DNA of 64,000 bases, from contig NZ_FKBR01000019.1 in assembly GCF_900078335.1 (NCBI RefSeq), positions 62,001 through 126,000 on the forward strand. The letters run 5' to 3'. Numbering within the stretch: the first letter of the stretch is position 1; each line of letters opens with the position of its first letter. Below the pieces are notes generated by a model that saw nothing but the letters and a program-made list of their open reading frames with translations, did no database searches and had not been told where the DNA came from. This DNA comes from Bordetella trematum (GTDB lineage Bacteria > Pseudomonadota > Gammaproteobacteria > Burkholderiales > Burkholderiaceae_B). Shown here piece after piece: positions 45,885-54,626 of this stretch. The position numbers and the translations under genes were made by a program.

Positions 45885-46928
45885 TCAGGCCGCCCGCCGC
45901 AGACGGGCCCGGCCCGGGCCGGTGTGGCGGTACAGGTCCTTGGGATCGTCGGCCTCGGGCACCAGCTGCACCGCCTGGCCGATCCCGTGCGCGGTGGCCT
46001 GCTGCAGCACATAGCGCAGCACCGAATAGTCCTCCAGTGCAAAACCCACCGAGTCGAAGACGGTCAGGTCGTCGTCGCGTTCGCGCCCGGGGATCTCTCC
46101 GGTCAGCACGCGCCACAGGTCATGCACGACGAAATCGGCGGGCAGCTGCTGGATGTCGCCTTCGATGCGTGTCTGCGGCTCATATTCCACGAACACGCGC
46201 GCCGCGCGCAGCACCTCGGCATGCAGCTCGGTCTTGCCCGGGCAATCGCCGCCCACCGCGTTCAGGTGCATGCCGGGCGCGAGCATGTCAGGAGTGACGA
46301 TGGTGGCGTAGGCCTTGTCGGCCGTGACGGTGGTGACGATGTCGGCGCCGCGCAGCGCCTCGGCGGTCGAGGCGGCGCGCACGATCCTCAGCGCAGGGGT
46401 GTCAGCCAGATTGCGGATCAGCTTGTCGGTGGCGCGGGGATCGATGTCGAAGACGCGCACTTCCTCGATGCCCAGGTGATGATGAAAGGCCAGTGCCTGG
46501 AATTCGCTTTGGGCGCCATTGCCGATCAGGGCCATGCTGCGGGAATCGGGGCGGGCCAGCGCGCGGGCCGCCATCAGCGAGGTGGCCGCGGTGCGCAGGG
46601 CGGTGGCCAGGGTTAGTTCGGACAGCAGCACCGGATAGCCGGTCTCGACCTCGGCCAGCACGCCGAACGCCATGACCGTATACAGACCGCGGGCAGTGTT
46701 GGCCGGGTGGCCGTTGACATACTTGAAGGCGTAGTCGTGGGCATCGGCCACCGGCATCAGTTCGATCACGCCGATCTCGCTGTGGCTGGCCACGCGGGCG
46801 CACTTGTCGAAATCCGGCCAGCGGCGGAAGTCGGCAGCGATGACATCGGCCAGCTCGCCCAGGAACACCGGCAGGCCAATTTTCTGGATCAGCCGGGACA
46901 TGGCGGGAACATCGATGAATCGGGTCAT
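45885..46928 (-). CDS. Ornithine cyclodeaminase / mu-crystallin family enzyme
   Basis: This 347-residue NAD-dependent enzyme starts MTRFIDVPAMSRLIQKIGLP. It has a substrate region with KYVNGHPANTARGLYTVMAF near residue 70, a Rossmann motif ALIGNGAQSEFQALAFHHHL near 135 and VGGDCPGKTELHAEVLRAAR near 222 with the catalytic aspartate. The length and the KYVNGHP segment match bacterial ornithine cyclodeaminases (ornithine to proline plus ammonia), but the wider family includes lysine cyclodeaminase and imine reductases. It stands alone, convergent with the ABC permease. Confidence 0.85.
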   Translation of the reverse strand: MTRFIDVPAMSRLIQKIGLPVFLGELADVIAADFRRWPDFDKCARVASHSEIGVIELMPVADAHDYAFKYVNGHPANTARGLYTVMAFGVLAEVETGYPVLLSELTLATALRTAATSLMAARALARPDSRSMALIGNGAQSEFQALAFHHHLGIEEVRVFDIDPRATDKLIRNLADTPALRIVRAASTAEALRGADIVTTVTADKAYATIVTPDMLAPGMHLNAVGGDCPGKTELHAEVLRAARVFVEYEPQTRIEGDIQQLPADFVVHDLWRVLTGEIPGRERDDDLTVFDSVGFALEDYSVLRYVLQQATAHGIGQAVQLVPEADDPKDLYRHTGPGRARLRRAA

Positions 46929-47081
46929 AAGCACATTCTCTGGGCCGCAATGCGGCGACCCGGATATTGTTCCGCTTATGCCCGCCAATGTGTATGGCGC
47001 AAAGTGCCCAGTCGGGCCGCCTGCTTGAACAGCTTGCCGGCAGGCGATGCGCACAGTGGCCGGCCGGGCACGACTGCCGGG

Positions 47082-47117
47082 AAAAAGCCGCCTGCGCCTC
47101 AGGGGGCGTCAGGCGGC
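47082..47117 (-). terminator. Rho-independent terminator of the first Dpp-type binding protein gene
   Basis: On the minus strand GCCGCCTG (47117-47110) pairs with CAGGCGGC (47094-47087) across a 15-base loop and is followed by five T residues (47086-47082). It lies about 26 bases after the stop at 47143 and shows that this binding-protein gene is transcribed as a single unit. Confidence 0.85.
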
Positions 47118-47142
47118 CGGGAAGCAGACGGGCGTGCCGGCC

Positions 47143-48738
47143 TTACTTCGACATCCAGGCGTCGGCGTAGGTGTCGACGGCGCCCAGACCGGTGGTCACG
47201 GCGTCGTGCACCCGCTTGTCCAGGAAAATGGAGTAGTTGGTGTCATTGATCCAGGCCAGCGGCACGTCCTCCACCAGGATCTGCTGCACCTCGGTGTAGA
47301 GCTTTTGCCGTTCTTCATCCGATGTGGCGCGTGAAGCCTGTTCGAACAGCTCGTCGACCTTCGGGTTGCTGTACTGCGAGGTGTTGGTGAAGGGCAGCCC
47401 CTTCTTGATGTTGCTGCTGACATAGGTGCGCGACACGCCGATGGCGGGGTCGCCATACTGGAAGACGCCGTTATAGGCCATGTCGAAGTCCCAGTTGCCC
47501 ATACGGGTGGTCCAGCCGCCCACATCGGTATTCTCGATGTTGACCTCGATGCCCACCTTGCCCAGGTTCTGCTTGGTGTATTCGGCGATGCGGCGCTGCA
47601 TTTCCCCATAGGGGTTGGGGATCAGGCCCAGCCGTACCCGAACGCCCTTGGCATCCGGCTTGAGGCCCATTTCGTCGAGCAGGGCGATGGCTTTCTCGGG
47701 GTCGTAGGGATAGCGCTTGACGTTGGCGTCATAGAAGCGCGTGTTGTGGTGCAGGGGGCCGGTGGCGACCGTGCCCATGCCGAACATGATCTTCTCGGTG
47801 ATGAAGTCGCGGTTCAGCGCATACATGATGGCCTGGCGGAAGCGCTTGTCATCCATGGGCTTGCGTGCGCCGTTGAGCTCGATCCAGTGCATGGTGGACC
47901 AGTACTCGAAGCCCTTTTGGGTGGTGTTGATATGTGGCAGCTTGGAGACGCGGGGGATATCGAAGGGCTCGATATCCTGCAGCCAGGCCTGCTGCACCGT
48001 GCCCTGCTCCAGGGCGAGGCGCCGCGAGGCGGCATCCGGAATCACGCGATAGGTGATGCCGTCCAGGTAGGGGCGGCCCTCCTTCCAGTAGGCGGGATTC
48101 TTCACCAGTTCGATATACGAGCCGCGCTCCCAGTGCTTGAACTTGAAGGGGCCCGTGCCGACGGGCGCATTGTTGTGGGGGTTCTGCGCCATCGGGGTGT
48201 CGACGTCGTAGAGATGCTTGGGCAGGATGACGCCGCCGCCGATGTCGAAGGCGTACAGAAAGGCCGAATACGGCTGCTTGAGCCTGAACACCACGGTCTG
48301 GGGATCGGGCGCCGTGACCGATTCCACGTTGGCCATCAGGGTGCGGGTACGCGGCGTGTTGGCCAGGACCTTGGTGTAGGTGAACACCACATCGTCGGCC
48401 GAGAACGGCTTGCCGTCGTGCCAGCTCACGTTGGGCTGCAGATGGAAGGTGTAGGTCAGCTGGTCGGGCGAGACTTCCCAGGATTTCGCCAGGCTGGGCT
48501 GCGGCTTGAGATCGAACGAGTAGGTCAGCAGACTCTCGTAGATCTTGCCCGCCACCATCTGGGTGGTGCCGACCTGCTGCAGGGCAACGTTCAGGTTGGG
48601 GGGCTCGGGGTTCAGAATGGCCGTCAAGACCCCGCCATATTGCGGTTGGGGATCGGCCGCCGAAGCGGTGGCCGTGCTCAGAAGCGCGGCGGCTGCCAGC
48701 GCGCCCTGCAGCAGGGCGCGCCTAACGGTATTGCACAT
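47143..48738 (-). CDS. ABC transporter periplasmic binding protein, DppA/OppA type (copy 1)
   Basis: This 531-residue secreted protein (signal RALLQGALAAAALLSTATAS, mature start ADPQPQYGGVL) belongs to the peptide/nickel-binding family 5, with typical SLAKSWEVSPDQLTYTFHLQ and FSADDVVFTYTKVL segments. It has exactly the length of the paralogue at 51221-52816 and lies in inverted orientation to it. Two internal tracts are almost base-for-base identical. It has its own operator (48789-48817) and terminator, and no permease beside it, so it probably shares the permeases encoded after copy 2. Ligand likely a peptide or amide-like compound. Confidence 0.92.
   Translation of the reverse strand: MCNTVRRALLQGALAAAALLSTATASAADPQPQYGGVLTAILNPEPPNLNVALQQVGTTQMVAGKIYESLLTYSFDLKPQPSLAKSWEVSPDQLTYTFHLQPNVSWHDGKPFSADDVVFTYTKVLANTPRTRTLMANVESVTAPDPQTVVFRLKQPYSAFLYAFDIGGGVILPKHLYDVDTPMAQNPHNNAPVGTGPFKFKHWERGSYIELVKNPAYWKEGRPYLDGITYRVIPDAASRRLALEQGTVQQAWLQDIEPFDIPRVSKLPHINTTQKGFEYWSTMHWIELNGARKPMDDKRFRQAIMYALNRDFITEKIMFGMGTVATGPLHHNTRFYDANVKRYPYDPEKAIALLDEMGLKPDAKGVRVRLGLIPNPYGEMQRRIAEYTKQNLGKVGIEVNIENTDVGGWTTRMGNWDFDMAYNGVFQYGDPAIGVSRTYVSSNIKKGLPFTNTSQYSNPKVDELFEQASRATSDEERQKLYTEVQQILVEDVPLAWINDTNYSIFLDKRVHDAVTTGLGAVDTYADAWMSK
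47966..48522 (-). repeat. Inverted homologous tract shared with 51434-51990
   Basis: Within copy 1 the block 48284-48522 is identical at every base to 51434-51672 read on the opposite strand (239 bases). The block 47966-48174 matches 51782-51990 with one difference. Between and around them the genes differ at many silent and some coding sites. The pattern is that of gene conversion between inverted copies. Confidence 0.85.
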
Positions 48739-48788
48739 CACGGTAAAGCCTCCAGACAGAGGGTCTTGGCACAGACCGACCTCAATAC

Positions 48789-48817
48789 CCTTAAGTAGCA
48801 TATATTGATACTTAAGG
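48789..48817. promoter_or_regulatory. IclR-type operator upstream of binding-protein copy 1
   Basis: CCTTAAGTA (48789-48797) and TACTTAAGG (48809-48817) are perfect inverted arms around an 11-base centre. The site is 51 bases upstream of the copy 1 start. The same 29-base element recurs at 49803-49831 before the M20/dpp operon with 23 of 29 positions identical. The IclR gene between them is the natural binder. Confidence 0.65.
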
Positions 48818-48897
48818 TTCCATTTATTAAATGGTGGAGACTTCCAGGCGGGGATGCAAGCATCCCGGACTAGGGATTTCCCGCTGCGCGCCGGGCC

Positions 48898-49671
48898 TCA
48901 GCCACGATTGGAGACGCTCGACAGCGCGCGCGCCGCCGAGATGGCCAGCGAACTGAAACGCTGTGCAAAGGTCTCCGGCGTCCACTCTGCGAGCAGGCCG
49001 GCGATATGGATGGCGGCCTGCGGCCGGCCGGCGTGATCCACCACCGCGCTGGCCAGCACCACCTCGCCTACCAGGTTCTCCTCGATCGACAGGGCATAGC
49101 TCTGTTCGCGGGCCATGCGCACGCGTTCGCGGATGACGTCCGGATCAGTGATGGTCTTGGGGGTATAGGCCTTGAGGTGGCTGCGCGCCAGGATATCGTC
49201 GACCTCGGCATCGCTCAGGTGGGCCATCATGGCGCGCCCTCCCGAAGAAGAAAAAGTCGGCATGCGCCGGCCCACCAGCGTGGCGAAAAAGGTCTGCCGC
49301 TTGGTCTGGCGGCGCAGGGCATAGACGATGGTCAGGTCGTCGAACAGGCTCAGATCGACACGTTCGCCGCATTCGCGCTGCAACTGTTCAAGGATGGGCG
49401 TGGCGCGTTCCAGCAGGGGGTGGCCGCGCAGGAAGTCGAAGGTGCGGTCGAGGATCTTCTTGCCCAGCACATAGCCGCGGCCGTTCGGGCCGCGCTCCAG
49501 ATAGCCGAGCGCGACCAGCGTGTGCAGCATCCGCTGGGTCGAGCTGCGATCCAGCCCGGATCGTTCCACCAGTTCGTTCAGGCTCAGGGGCCCGGGGTGC
49601 TGGGAGAAGGCTTCCAGGATGCCAAAACCCTTGGCTAGGGATTGATTGAAGCGGGTTTCCGTAGTGGCCAT
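48898..49671 (-). CDS. IclR-family regulator of the peptide/amide uptake region
   Basis: This 257-residue regulator has an N-terminal winged helix (FNQSLAKGFGILEAFSQHPG, then LNELVERSGLDRSSTQRMLH) and an IclR effector domain with RMPTFSSSGGRAMMAHLSDA and YALSIEENLVGEVVLASAVV. It lies between the two binding-protein loci and is flanked by matching operators at 48789-48817 and 49803-49831. It most likely controls copy 1 on one side and the M20/dpp/amidase operon, and itself, on the other. AGGA precedes the ATG. Confidence 0.9.
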   Translation of the reverse strand: MATTETRFNQSLAKGFGILEAFSQHPGPLSLNELVERSGLDRSSTQRMLHTLVALGYLERGPNGRGYVLGKKILDRTFDFLRGHPLLERATPILEQLQRECGERVDLSLFDDLTIVYALRRQTKRQTFFATLVGRRMPTFSSSGGRAMMAHLSDAEVDDILARSHLKAYTPKTITDPDVIRERVRMAREQSYALSIEENLVGEVVLASAVVDHAGRPQAAIHIAGLLAEWTPETFAQRFSSLAISAARALSSVSNRG

Positions 49672-49802
49672 GGTTTCTGTTCCTGTAGGGCGTTTTTCCG
49701 CGCGTAAGTGAGGTGCCGTCGCGCTGTCAGTCTAGGGGAAATCACTCATGCCGGCAGTCTTGCCGGATCAAGGCGGGAAACTCTAACATGCCATTAATAG
49801 AT

Positions 49803-49831
49803 ATCTAAGTAGCAAATATTGATACTTAAAT
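49803..49831. promoter_or_regulatory. IclR-type operator upstream of the M20/dpp operon
   Basis: ATCTAAGTA and TACTTAAAT flank the same 11-base centre (one base changed) as the site at 48789-48817; the arms match at eight of nine positions. It lies 41 bases before the M20 start and about 130 bases from the IclR start, so one site could serve both divergent genes. Confidence 0.65.
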
Positions 49832-49871
49832 TTCTACCTTCATCAAAGCCACCCACAGGCGGGAGAGAGCA

Positions 49872-51197
49872 ATGAACGCTGAGCAGGGCAGTACCGTGAC
49901 ATCCGACCAGATCGCCGCGGCCGTTCGCGAGCTACGCGGCTACATGGTGCAGACGCTGGGAGAGTTCGTGCAGCGCCGCAGCCTGCCCGGGCAGGAAACG
50001 CCCGCGGCCGAGTACCTGGAACAGGCGCTGGCCGATCTGGGGCTGTCTTCCGAGCGCATCATGCTTCGCACCGAAGAGCTGAAAAATCTGCCGTTGTTTT
50101 CGCCGCCGTGCTGCCCCGATGGCGGGCGCTACAACGTGCTGGCTCGCCATGAGCCCGCGACCGGTGCAGGCAAGGCGGTGCTGTTCAACGGCCACCTGGA
50201 CGTGGTGCCGACCGGCCCGCATGAGCTGTGGAGCGAGGGGCCCTTCGAGGGCAAGGAACATGAAGGCTGGGTTTACGGGCGTGGCTCCGGCGACATGAAA
50301 GCGGGTCTGGTGTGCGCCCTCGCAGCGTTCAAAGCCCTCAAGAACCTGGGAGTGCAGCCGGCGGGAGCCGTGGGGTTCAATGGGGTGCTCGAAGAAGAAA
50401 ACACGGGCAATGGCACGCTGGCGACAGTGTCCGCCCTGCAAAGCGCGATCTCGGCGGCCAAGTTGTCGGCCTTCGACGCGGTGGTGATTCCCGAGCCGAC
50501 CCATGAGCGGATGATGCGCTCGCAACTGGGGGTGTTCTGGATGTTCGTCGACGTGGTGGGGCGTCCCGCGCATGCCGCCTACATGACGACGGGCGTCAAT
50601 CCGGTGGAAACCGGTTTGCGCATCGTGGATGCCCTCAAGGCCCTGGAGGCAGAGTGGAACCTGCCCGAGAACCGTCATCCGGCCTATCGGGAGCATGACC
50701 ACCCCATCAACTTCAACCTCGGGCAGATCCACGCCGGCGACTGGAACTCCTCGGTGCCCAGCGTGTGCACACTGGGCATGCGCATCGCCTGCTATCCCGA
50801 CATGAGTATCGAGCAGGCCAAAGAGGTTGTGGAAAGTCGCGTGCGCGCAGTGGCCGATGGGCTGGCCGACAGCGATGTGCAGGTGACCGTGCGCTACGAG
50901 GGGTTTCATGCGCCGGGCTGCGAGTACGACCTGGAAGTGCCCGCCATGCGCGCGCTGGCGCAGGCGCACCTGGCCGCCACGGGAGAGCTGCCCGGTCACA
51001 ACGCCGCCACCGCCACCACCGATGCGCGCCATTTCCGTCTGATGATGGATGTGCCGGTGACCTGCTATGGCCCCAAGGCACGCAACGTGCATGGCTTCGA
51101 TGAGTGCGTGTCGGTCGACAGCATGATCAACGTGGCCACCACGCTGGCACTTTTCATGCAGCAATGGTGCGGCCTGGAGCCGTCCTCCCAGGCCTGA
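49872..51197 (+). CDS. M20-family metallohydrolase (ArgE/DapE/aminoacylase type)
   Basis: This 441-residue zinc peptidase has the first metal ligand in FNGHLDVVPTGPHE, the bridging aspartate in GRGSGDMKAGLVCALAAF, the general-base pair in VLEEENTGNG and a dimerisation domain with VDVVGRPAHAAYMTTG. It removes acyl or peptide groups from amino acid derivatives in the cytoplasm. GGGAGAG precedes the ATG. It leads an operon with a peptide-type ABC importer and an amidase, which suggests breakdown of imported N-acyl or peptide-like substrates. Confidence 0.9.
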   Translation: MNAEQGSTVTSDQIAAAVRELRGYMVQTLGEFVQRRSLPGQETPAAEYLEQALADLGLSSERIMLRTEELKNLPLFSPPCCPDGGRYNVLARHEPATGAGKAVLFNGHLDVVPTGPHELWSEGPFEGKEHEGWVYGRGSGDMKAGLVCALAAFKALKNLGVQPAGAVGFNGVLEEENTGNGTLATVSALQSAISAAKLSAFDAVVIPEPTHERMMRSQLGVFWMFVDVVGRPAHAAYMTTGVNPVETGLRIVDALKALEAEWNLPENRHPAYREHDHPINFNLGQIHAGDWNSSVPSVCTLGMRIACYPDMSIEQAKEVVESRVRAVADGLADSDVQVTVRYEGFHAPGCEYDLEVPAMRALAQAHLAATGELPGHNAATATTDARHFRLMMDVPVTCYGPKARNVHGFDECVSVDSMINVATTLALFMQQWCGLEPSSQA

Positions 51198-51220
51198 CAA
51201 GGGCATCGACAAGGAAAGCC

Positions 51221-52816
51221 ATGAAACGAATTCTGTCCCGTGTTGCCGCAATCACCCTGTCCCTGGGCGCGCTGTCTGCCGGGGGCGTCGCCCTCGCTGA
51301 AGCCCCGACGCCACAGTACGGCGGCGTGTTGAGCGCCATTCTGAATCCCGAGCCCCCCAACCTGAACGTTGCCCTGCAGCAGGTGGCCGTGACGCAGCTG
51401 GTCGCCGGCAAAGTCTACGAAAGCCTGCTGACGTACTCGTTCGATCTCAAGCCGCAGCCCAGCCTGGCGAAATCCTGGGAAGTCTCGCCCGACCAGCTGA
51501 CCTACACCTTCCATCTGCAGCCCAACGTGAGCTGGCACGACGGCAAGCCGTTCTCGGCCGACGATGTGGTGTTCACCTACACCAAGGTCCTGGCCAACAC
51601 GCCGCGTACCCGCACCCTGATGGCCAACGTGGAATCGGTCACGGCGCCCGATCCCCAGACCGTGGTGTTCAGACTCAAGCAGCCGTATTCGGCCTTTCTG
51701 CACGCCTTTGACATCGGCGGTGGGGCGATCCTGCCCAAGCATCTCTACGACGTCGATACGCCAATCACGCAGAACCCCCATAACAATGCGCCCGTCGGCA
51801 CGGGCCCCTTCAAGTTCAAGCACTGGGAGCGCGGCTCGTATATCGAACTGGTGAAGAATCCCGCCTACTGGAAGGAGGGCCGCCCCTACCTGGACGGCAT
51901 CACCTATCGCGTGATTCCGGATGCCGCCTCGCGGCGCCTCGCCCTGGAACAGGGCACGGTGCAGCAGGCCTGGCTGCAGGATATCGAGCCGATCGATCAG
52001 CAGCGCCTGGCCAAGCTGCCGCATATCGGGGAAACCAAAAAGGGCTATGAGTACTGGTCCACCATGTCGTGGATCGAGCTCAATGGCGGGCGCGAACCCT
52101 TTTCCGACAAGCGCTTCCGCCAGGCGTTGATGTACGGGCTGAATCGCGATTTCATCGCCGAGAAGATCATGTACGGCACGGGTACGGTCGCCACCGGCCC
52201 GATCCATCACAACACGCGCTTCTATGACGCCAATGTCAAGCGCTATCCCTACGACCCCGAGAAAGCCATCGCCCTGCTCGATGAAATGGGTCTCAAGCCG
52301 GACAAGGACGGCGTGCGTGCGCGGGTCGGGCTGATTCCGTTGCCTTATGGCGAGATGTCGCGTCGCACGGCGGAATACATCAAGCAGAACCTGGGCAAGA
52401 TCGGCGTGCAGGTCACGATCGAGAACGCCGACGTGGGCGGCTGGACCTCGCGCGTGGGCAACTGGGACTATGACATGGCCGGCAACGGGGTGTTCCAGTA
52501 TGGCGATCCCGCCATTGGCGTGGCGCGCACCTATCTGGGCAGCAACATCAAGCAGGGCATGATGTTCAGCAACACCTCGCGTTACAACAACCCCAAGGTC
52601 GACGAGTTGTTCAACGCCGCCGCGCAGGCGCCCACCGAGGAGGAGCGTCAGAAGCTCTATACCGAGGTGCAGCAGATTCTGGTGGAGGATGTCCCGCTGC
52701 TGTGGATCGCCGACACCAACTATTCGGTGTTCCATAACAAGCGTCTGCACAATGTCGTGACGACCGGCCTGGGCGTGGTCGATACCCAGAGCGACGCCTG
52801 GCTGTCCAAAGAATGA
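51221..52816 (+). CDS. ABC transporter periplasmic binding protein, DppA/OppA type (copy 2)
   Basis: This 531-residue secreted protein starts MKRILSRVAAITLSLGALSA with a signal peptide ending VALAEAP. It has the family 5 segments TPQYGGVLSAILNPEPPNLN and GRPYLDGITYRVIPDAASRR. It is paralogous to 47143-48738 along its whole length. It directly precedes the permease genes (ATGA overlap with the first) and is thus the cognate receptor of this importer. Divergence from copy 1 is greatest in the signal peptide and in scattered parts of the C-terminal half, so the two may bind related but different ligands. Confidence 0.93.
   Translation: MKRILSRVAAITLSLGALSAGGVALAEAPTPQYGGVLSAILNPEPPNLNVALQQVAVTQLVAGKVYESLLTYSFDLKPQPSLAKSWEVSPDQLTYTFHLQPNVSWHDGKPFSADDVVFTYTKVLANTPRTRTLMANVESVTAPDPQTVVFRLKQPYSAFLHAFDIGGGAILPKHLYDVDTPITQNPHNNAPVGTGPFKFKHWERGSYIELVKNPAYWKEGRPYLDGITYRVIPDAASRRLALEQGTVQQAWLQDIEPIDQQRLAKLPHIGETKKGYEYWSTMSWIELNGGREPFSDKRFRQALMYGLNRDFIAEKIMYGTGTVATGPIHHNTRFYDANVKRYPYDPEKAIALLDEMGLKPDKDGVRARVGLIPLPYGEMSRRTAEYIKQNLGKIGVQVTIENADVGGWTSRVGNWDYDMAGNGVFQYGDPAIGVARTYLGSNIKQGMMFSNTSRYNNPKVDELFNAAAQAPTEEERQKLYTEVQQILVEDVPLLWIADTNYSVFHNKRLHNVVTTGLGVVDTQSDAWLSKE
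51434..51990 (+). repeat. Inverted homologous tract shared with 47966-48522
   Basis: Bases 51434-51672 are identical to the complement of 48522-48284, and 51782-51990 match the complement of 48174-47966 except at 51949. The edges are abrupt: mismatches begin at 51433, 51673, 51781 and 51991. Confidence 0.85.
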
Positions 52817-53790
52817 AGAAGATAGGCAAATTCCTCGCGAGCCGGCTTTTCAAGAGCGTGCTGGTTCTGCTGATGATCGCGCTCTTCAACTTCTTTCTGG
52901 TACGCGCCGCGCCGGGGGATCCGGCCGAGATCCTGGCCGGCCAGTCGGGCGCGGTGGATGCCGAGTTCATTGCCAAGCTGCGCACGGAGTTCGGCCTGGA
53001 CCGGCCCATGATCGTGCAGCTGGGGCAATACCTCAAGAACGTGGCGACCTTCGACCTGGGCTACTCCTATCGGCAGCAGGCGCCGGTCACCAGCCTGATC
53101 GCCGAACACCTGCCGGCCACGCTGCTGCTGACGATCACCGCCTTCATCTTCGCGGTGGCTGCCGGGGTCAGCCTGGGCACGCAGGCCGCGCTGCGGGTCG
53201 GCAAGTGGGGCGATACGATCATCACGACTTTCTCCATGCTGGCGTATGCCACCCCATTGTTCTGGGTGGGCTTGATGCTGGTGCTGCTGTTTTCGGTCAA
53301 GCTGGAGTGGCTGCCGGCCTTCGGTTACCAGACAGTGGGGGCGCAATTCACGGGGCTGGCGCATGTGATGGACGTCGCGCGCCATCTGTTGCTGCCGGCG
53401 CTCACCCTGGGCATGTTCTACATGGCGGTCTATGCGCGCCTGACCCGCGCTTCCATCCTGGAGGTCAGTCAGCTGGATTTCGTCAAGACTGCCCGCGCCA
53501 AGGGCCTGAGCGAGCGCACTGTCATCACGCGCCACGTTCTGCGCAACGCCCTGTTGCCGGTGATCACCTACGCCGGCATCCAGGCGGGCGGGCTGATCGG
53601 AGGCTCCTTGCTGGTAGAGACTGTCTTCGCCTGGCCCGGCATCGGCCGGCTGGCCTTTGACGCCCTGCTGCAGCGTGACTACAGCGTCTTGCTGGGGGTG
53701 TTCTTCATCGCGTCGCTGATCGTGGTGATCGTCAACCTCATCACCGACATCCTCTACACCGTGGTCGATCCCCGAATCGAGTTGAAATGA
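52813..53790 (+). CDS. dppB: Dipeptide-type ABC transporter permease (DppB)
   Basis: This 325-residue inner-membrane protein starts MKKIGKFLASRLFKSVLVLL and has six hydrophobic helices with a large periplasmic loop carrying FGLDRPMIVQLGQYLKNVAT, a DppB hallmark. The EAA loop is in VSQLDFVKTARAKGLSERTV. It pairs with the DppC-type protein to form the channel. ATGA overlaps with genes on both sides imply coupled translation. Peptides are the family ligands, but glutathione, nickel and other amides also occur. Confidence 0.93.
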   Translation: MKKIGKFLASRLFKSVLVLLMIALFNFFLVRAAPGDPAEILAGQSGAVDAEFIAKLRTEFGLDRPMIVQLGQYLKNVATFDLGYSYRQQAPVTSLIAEHLPATLLLTITAFIFAVAAGVSLGTQAALRVGKWGDTIITTFSMLAYATPLFWVGLMLVLLFSVKLEWLPAFGYQTVGAQFTGLAHVMDVARHLLLPALTLGMFYMAVYARLTRASILEVSQLDFVKTARAKGLSERTVITRHVLRNALLPVITYAGIQAGGLIGGSLLVETVFAWPGIGRLAFDALLQRDYSVLLGVFFIASLIVVIVNLITDILYTVVDPRIELK

Positions 53791-54626
53791 AAGACTTCCT
53801 GCATGCCTTCTGCCGCCACAAAGGCGGTGTCGCGGGAGTGATCGTGATCATCGCGGTCGCCGGCCTGGCGCTCGCGGCGAACTGGATCTTTCCCCATGAC
53901 CCCTGGGAAATCGTCAATGCGCCCTTCATGCCGCCAATGACGGACGATACCTTGCTGGGCACCGACACGCTGGGACGCGACATCGGCGCCGGCATTGCCT
54001 ATGGCGCCCGGCTGACCCTGCTGCTGGCGGCCGTATCCACGGCGGTGTCCATCCTGTTCGGCGTGTCGGTGGGTGCCATCTCCGGCTTCTATGGCGGGCG
54101 CGTGGACCAGGCGGTGGTGGGCTTCATCGAGCTGTTCCAGACCATTCCCAGCTTCTTTCTGGTCGTGGTGCTGGTGGCAATCCTGACGCCCAGCATGACC
54201 ACCGTGATCTTCGCCATCGCGGTGGTGTCCTGGCCACCGCTGGCCCGCCTGGTGCGCGCCGAGTTCATGAGCCTGAAGAACCGGGAGTTCGTGCAGGCCG
54301 CGATGCTGGCGGGGCAGTCCAATGCGCGCATCATCCTGACGCAGATCCTGCCCAACAGCCTGTCGCCGGTGATCGTCTCCGGCTCGCTGATGGTCGCCAG
54401 CGCGATTCTGCTGGAGTCTGCCCTGAGCTTTCTCGGCCTGGGCGATCCGAACGCCATGACCTGGGGCTACATCATCGGTGCGTCGCGCAGCGTGCTGCGC
54501 GACGCCTGGTGGATGAGCGTGTTCCCGGGCGTGGCGATCCTGTTGACCGTGCTGTCGCTGAATCTGATCGGCGAGGCCCTCAACGATGCGCTCAACCCCA
54601 AACTGGCTCGCAAGAGGACGACATGA
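53787..54626 (+). CDS. dppC: Dipeptide-type ABC transporter permease (DppC)
   Basis: This 279-residue permease starts MKDFLHAFCRHKGGVAGVIV, has the conserved LLGTDTLGRDIGAGIAYGAR near residue 52, and an EAA loop in MSLKNREFVQAAMLAGQSNA. The C terminus (FPGVAILLTVLSLNLIGEAL) is typical of DppC/OppC. It forms the membrane pore with DppB. It overlaps the preceding and following genes by four bases each. Confidence 0.93.
   Translation: MKDFLHAFCRHKGGVAGVIVIIAVAGLALAANWIFPHDPWEIVNAPFMPPMTDDTLLGTDTLGRDIGAGIAYGARLTLLLAAVSTAVSILFGVSVGAISGFYGGRVDQAVVGFIELFQTIPSFFLVVVLVAILTPSMTTVIFAIAVVSWPPLARLVRAEFMSLKNREFVQAAMLAGQSNARIILTQILPNSLSPVIVSGSLMVASAILLESALSFLGLGDPNAMTWGYIIGASRSVLRDAWWMSVFPGVAILLTVLSLNLIGEALNDALNPKLARKRTT

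Noticed and set aside
48739-48801. Upstream extension of binding-protein copy 1 to an ATG at 48801
   Set aside because: It would add 21 residues before a normal signal peptide and run into the operator; the ATG at 48738 has GGAGG upstream.
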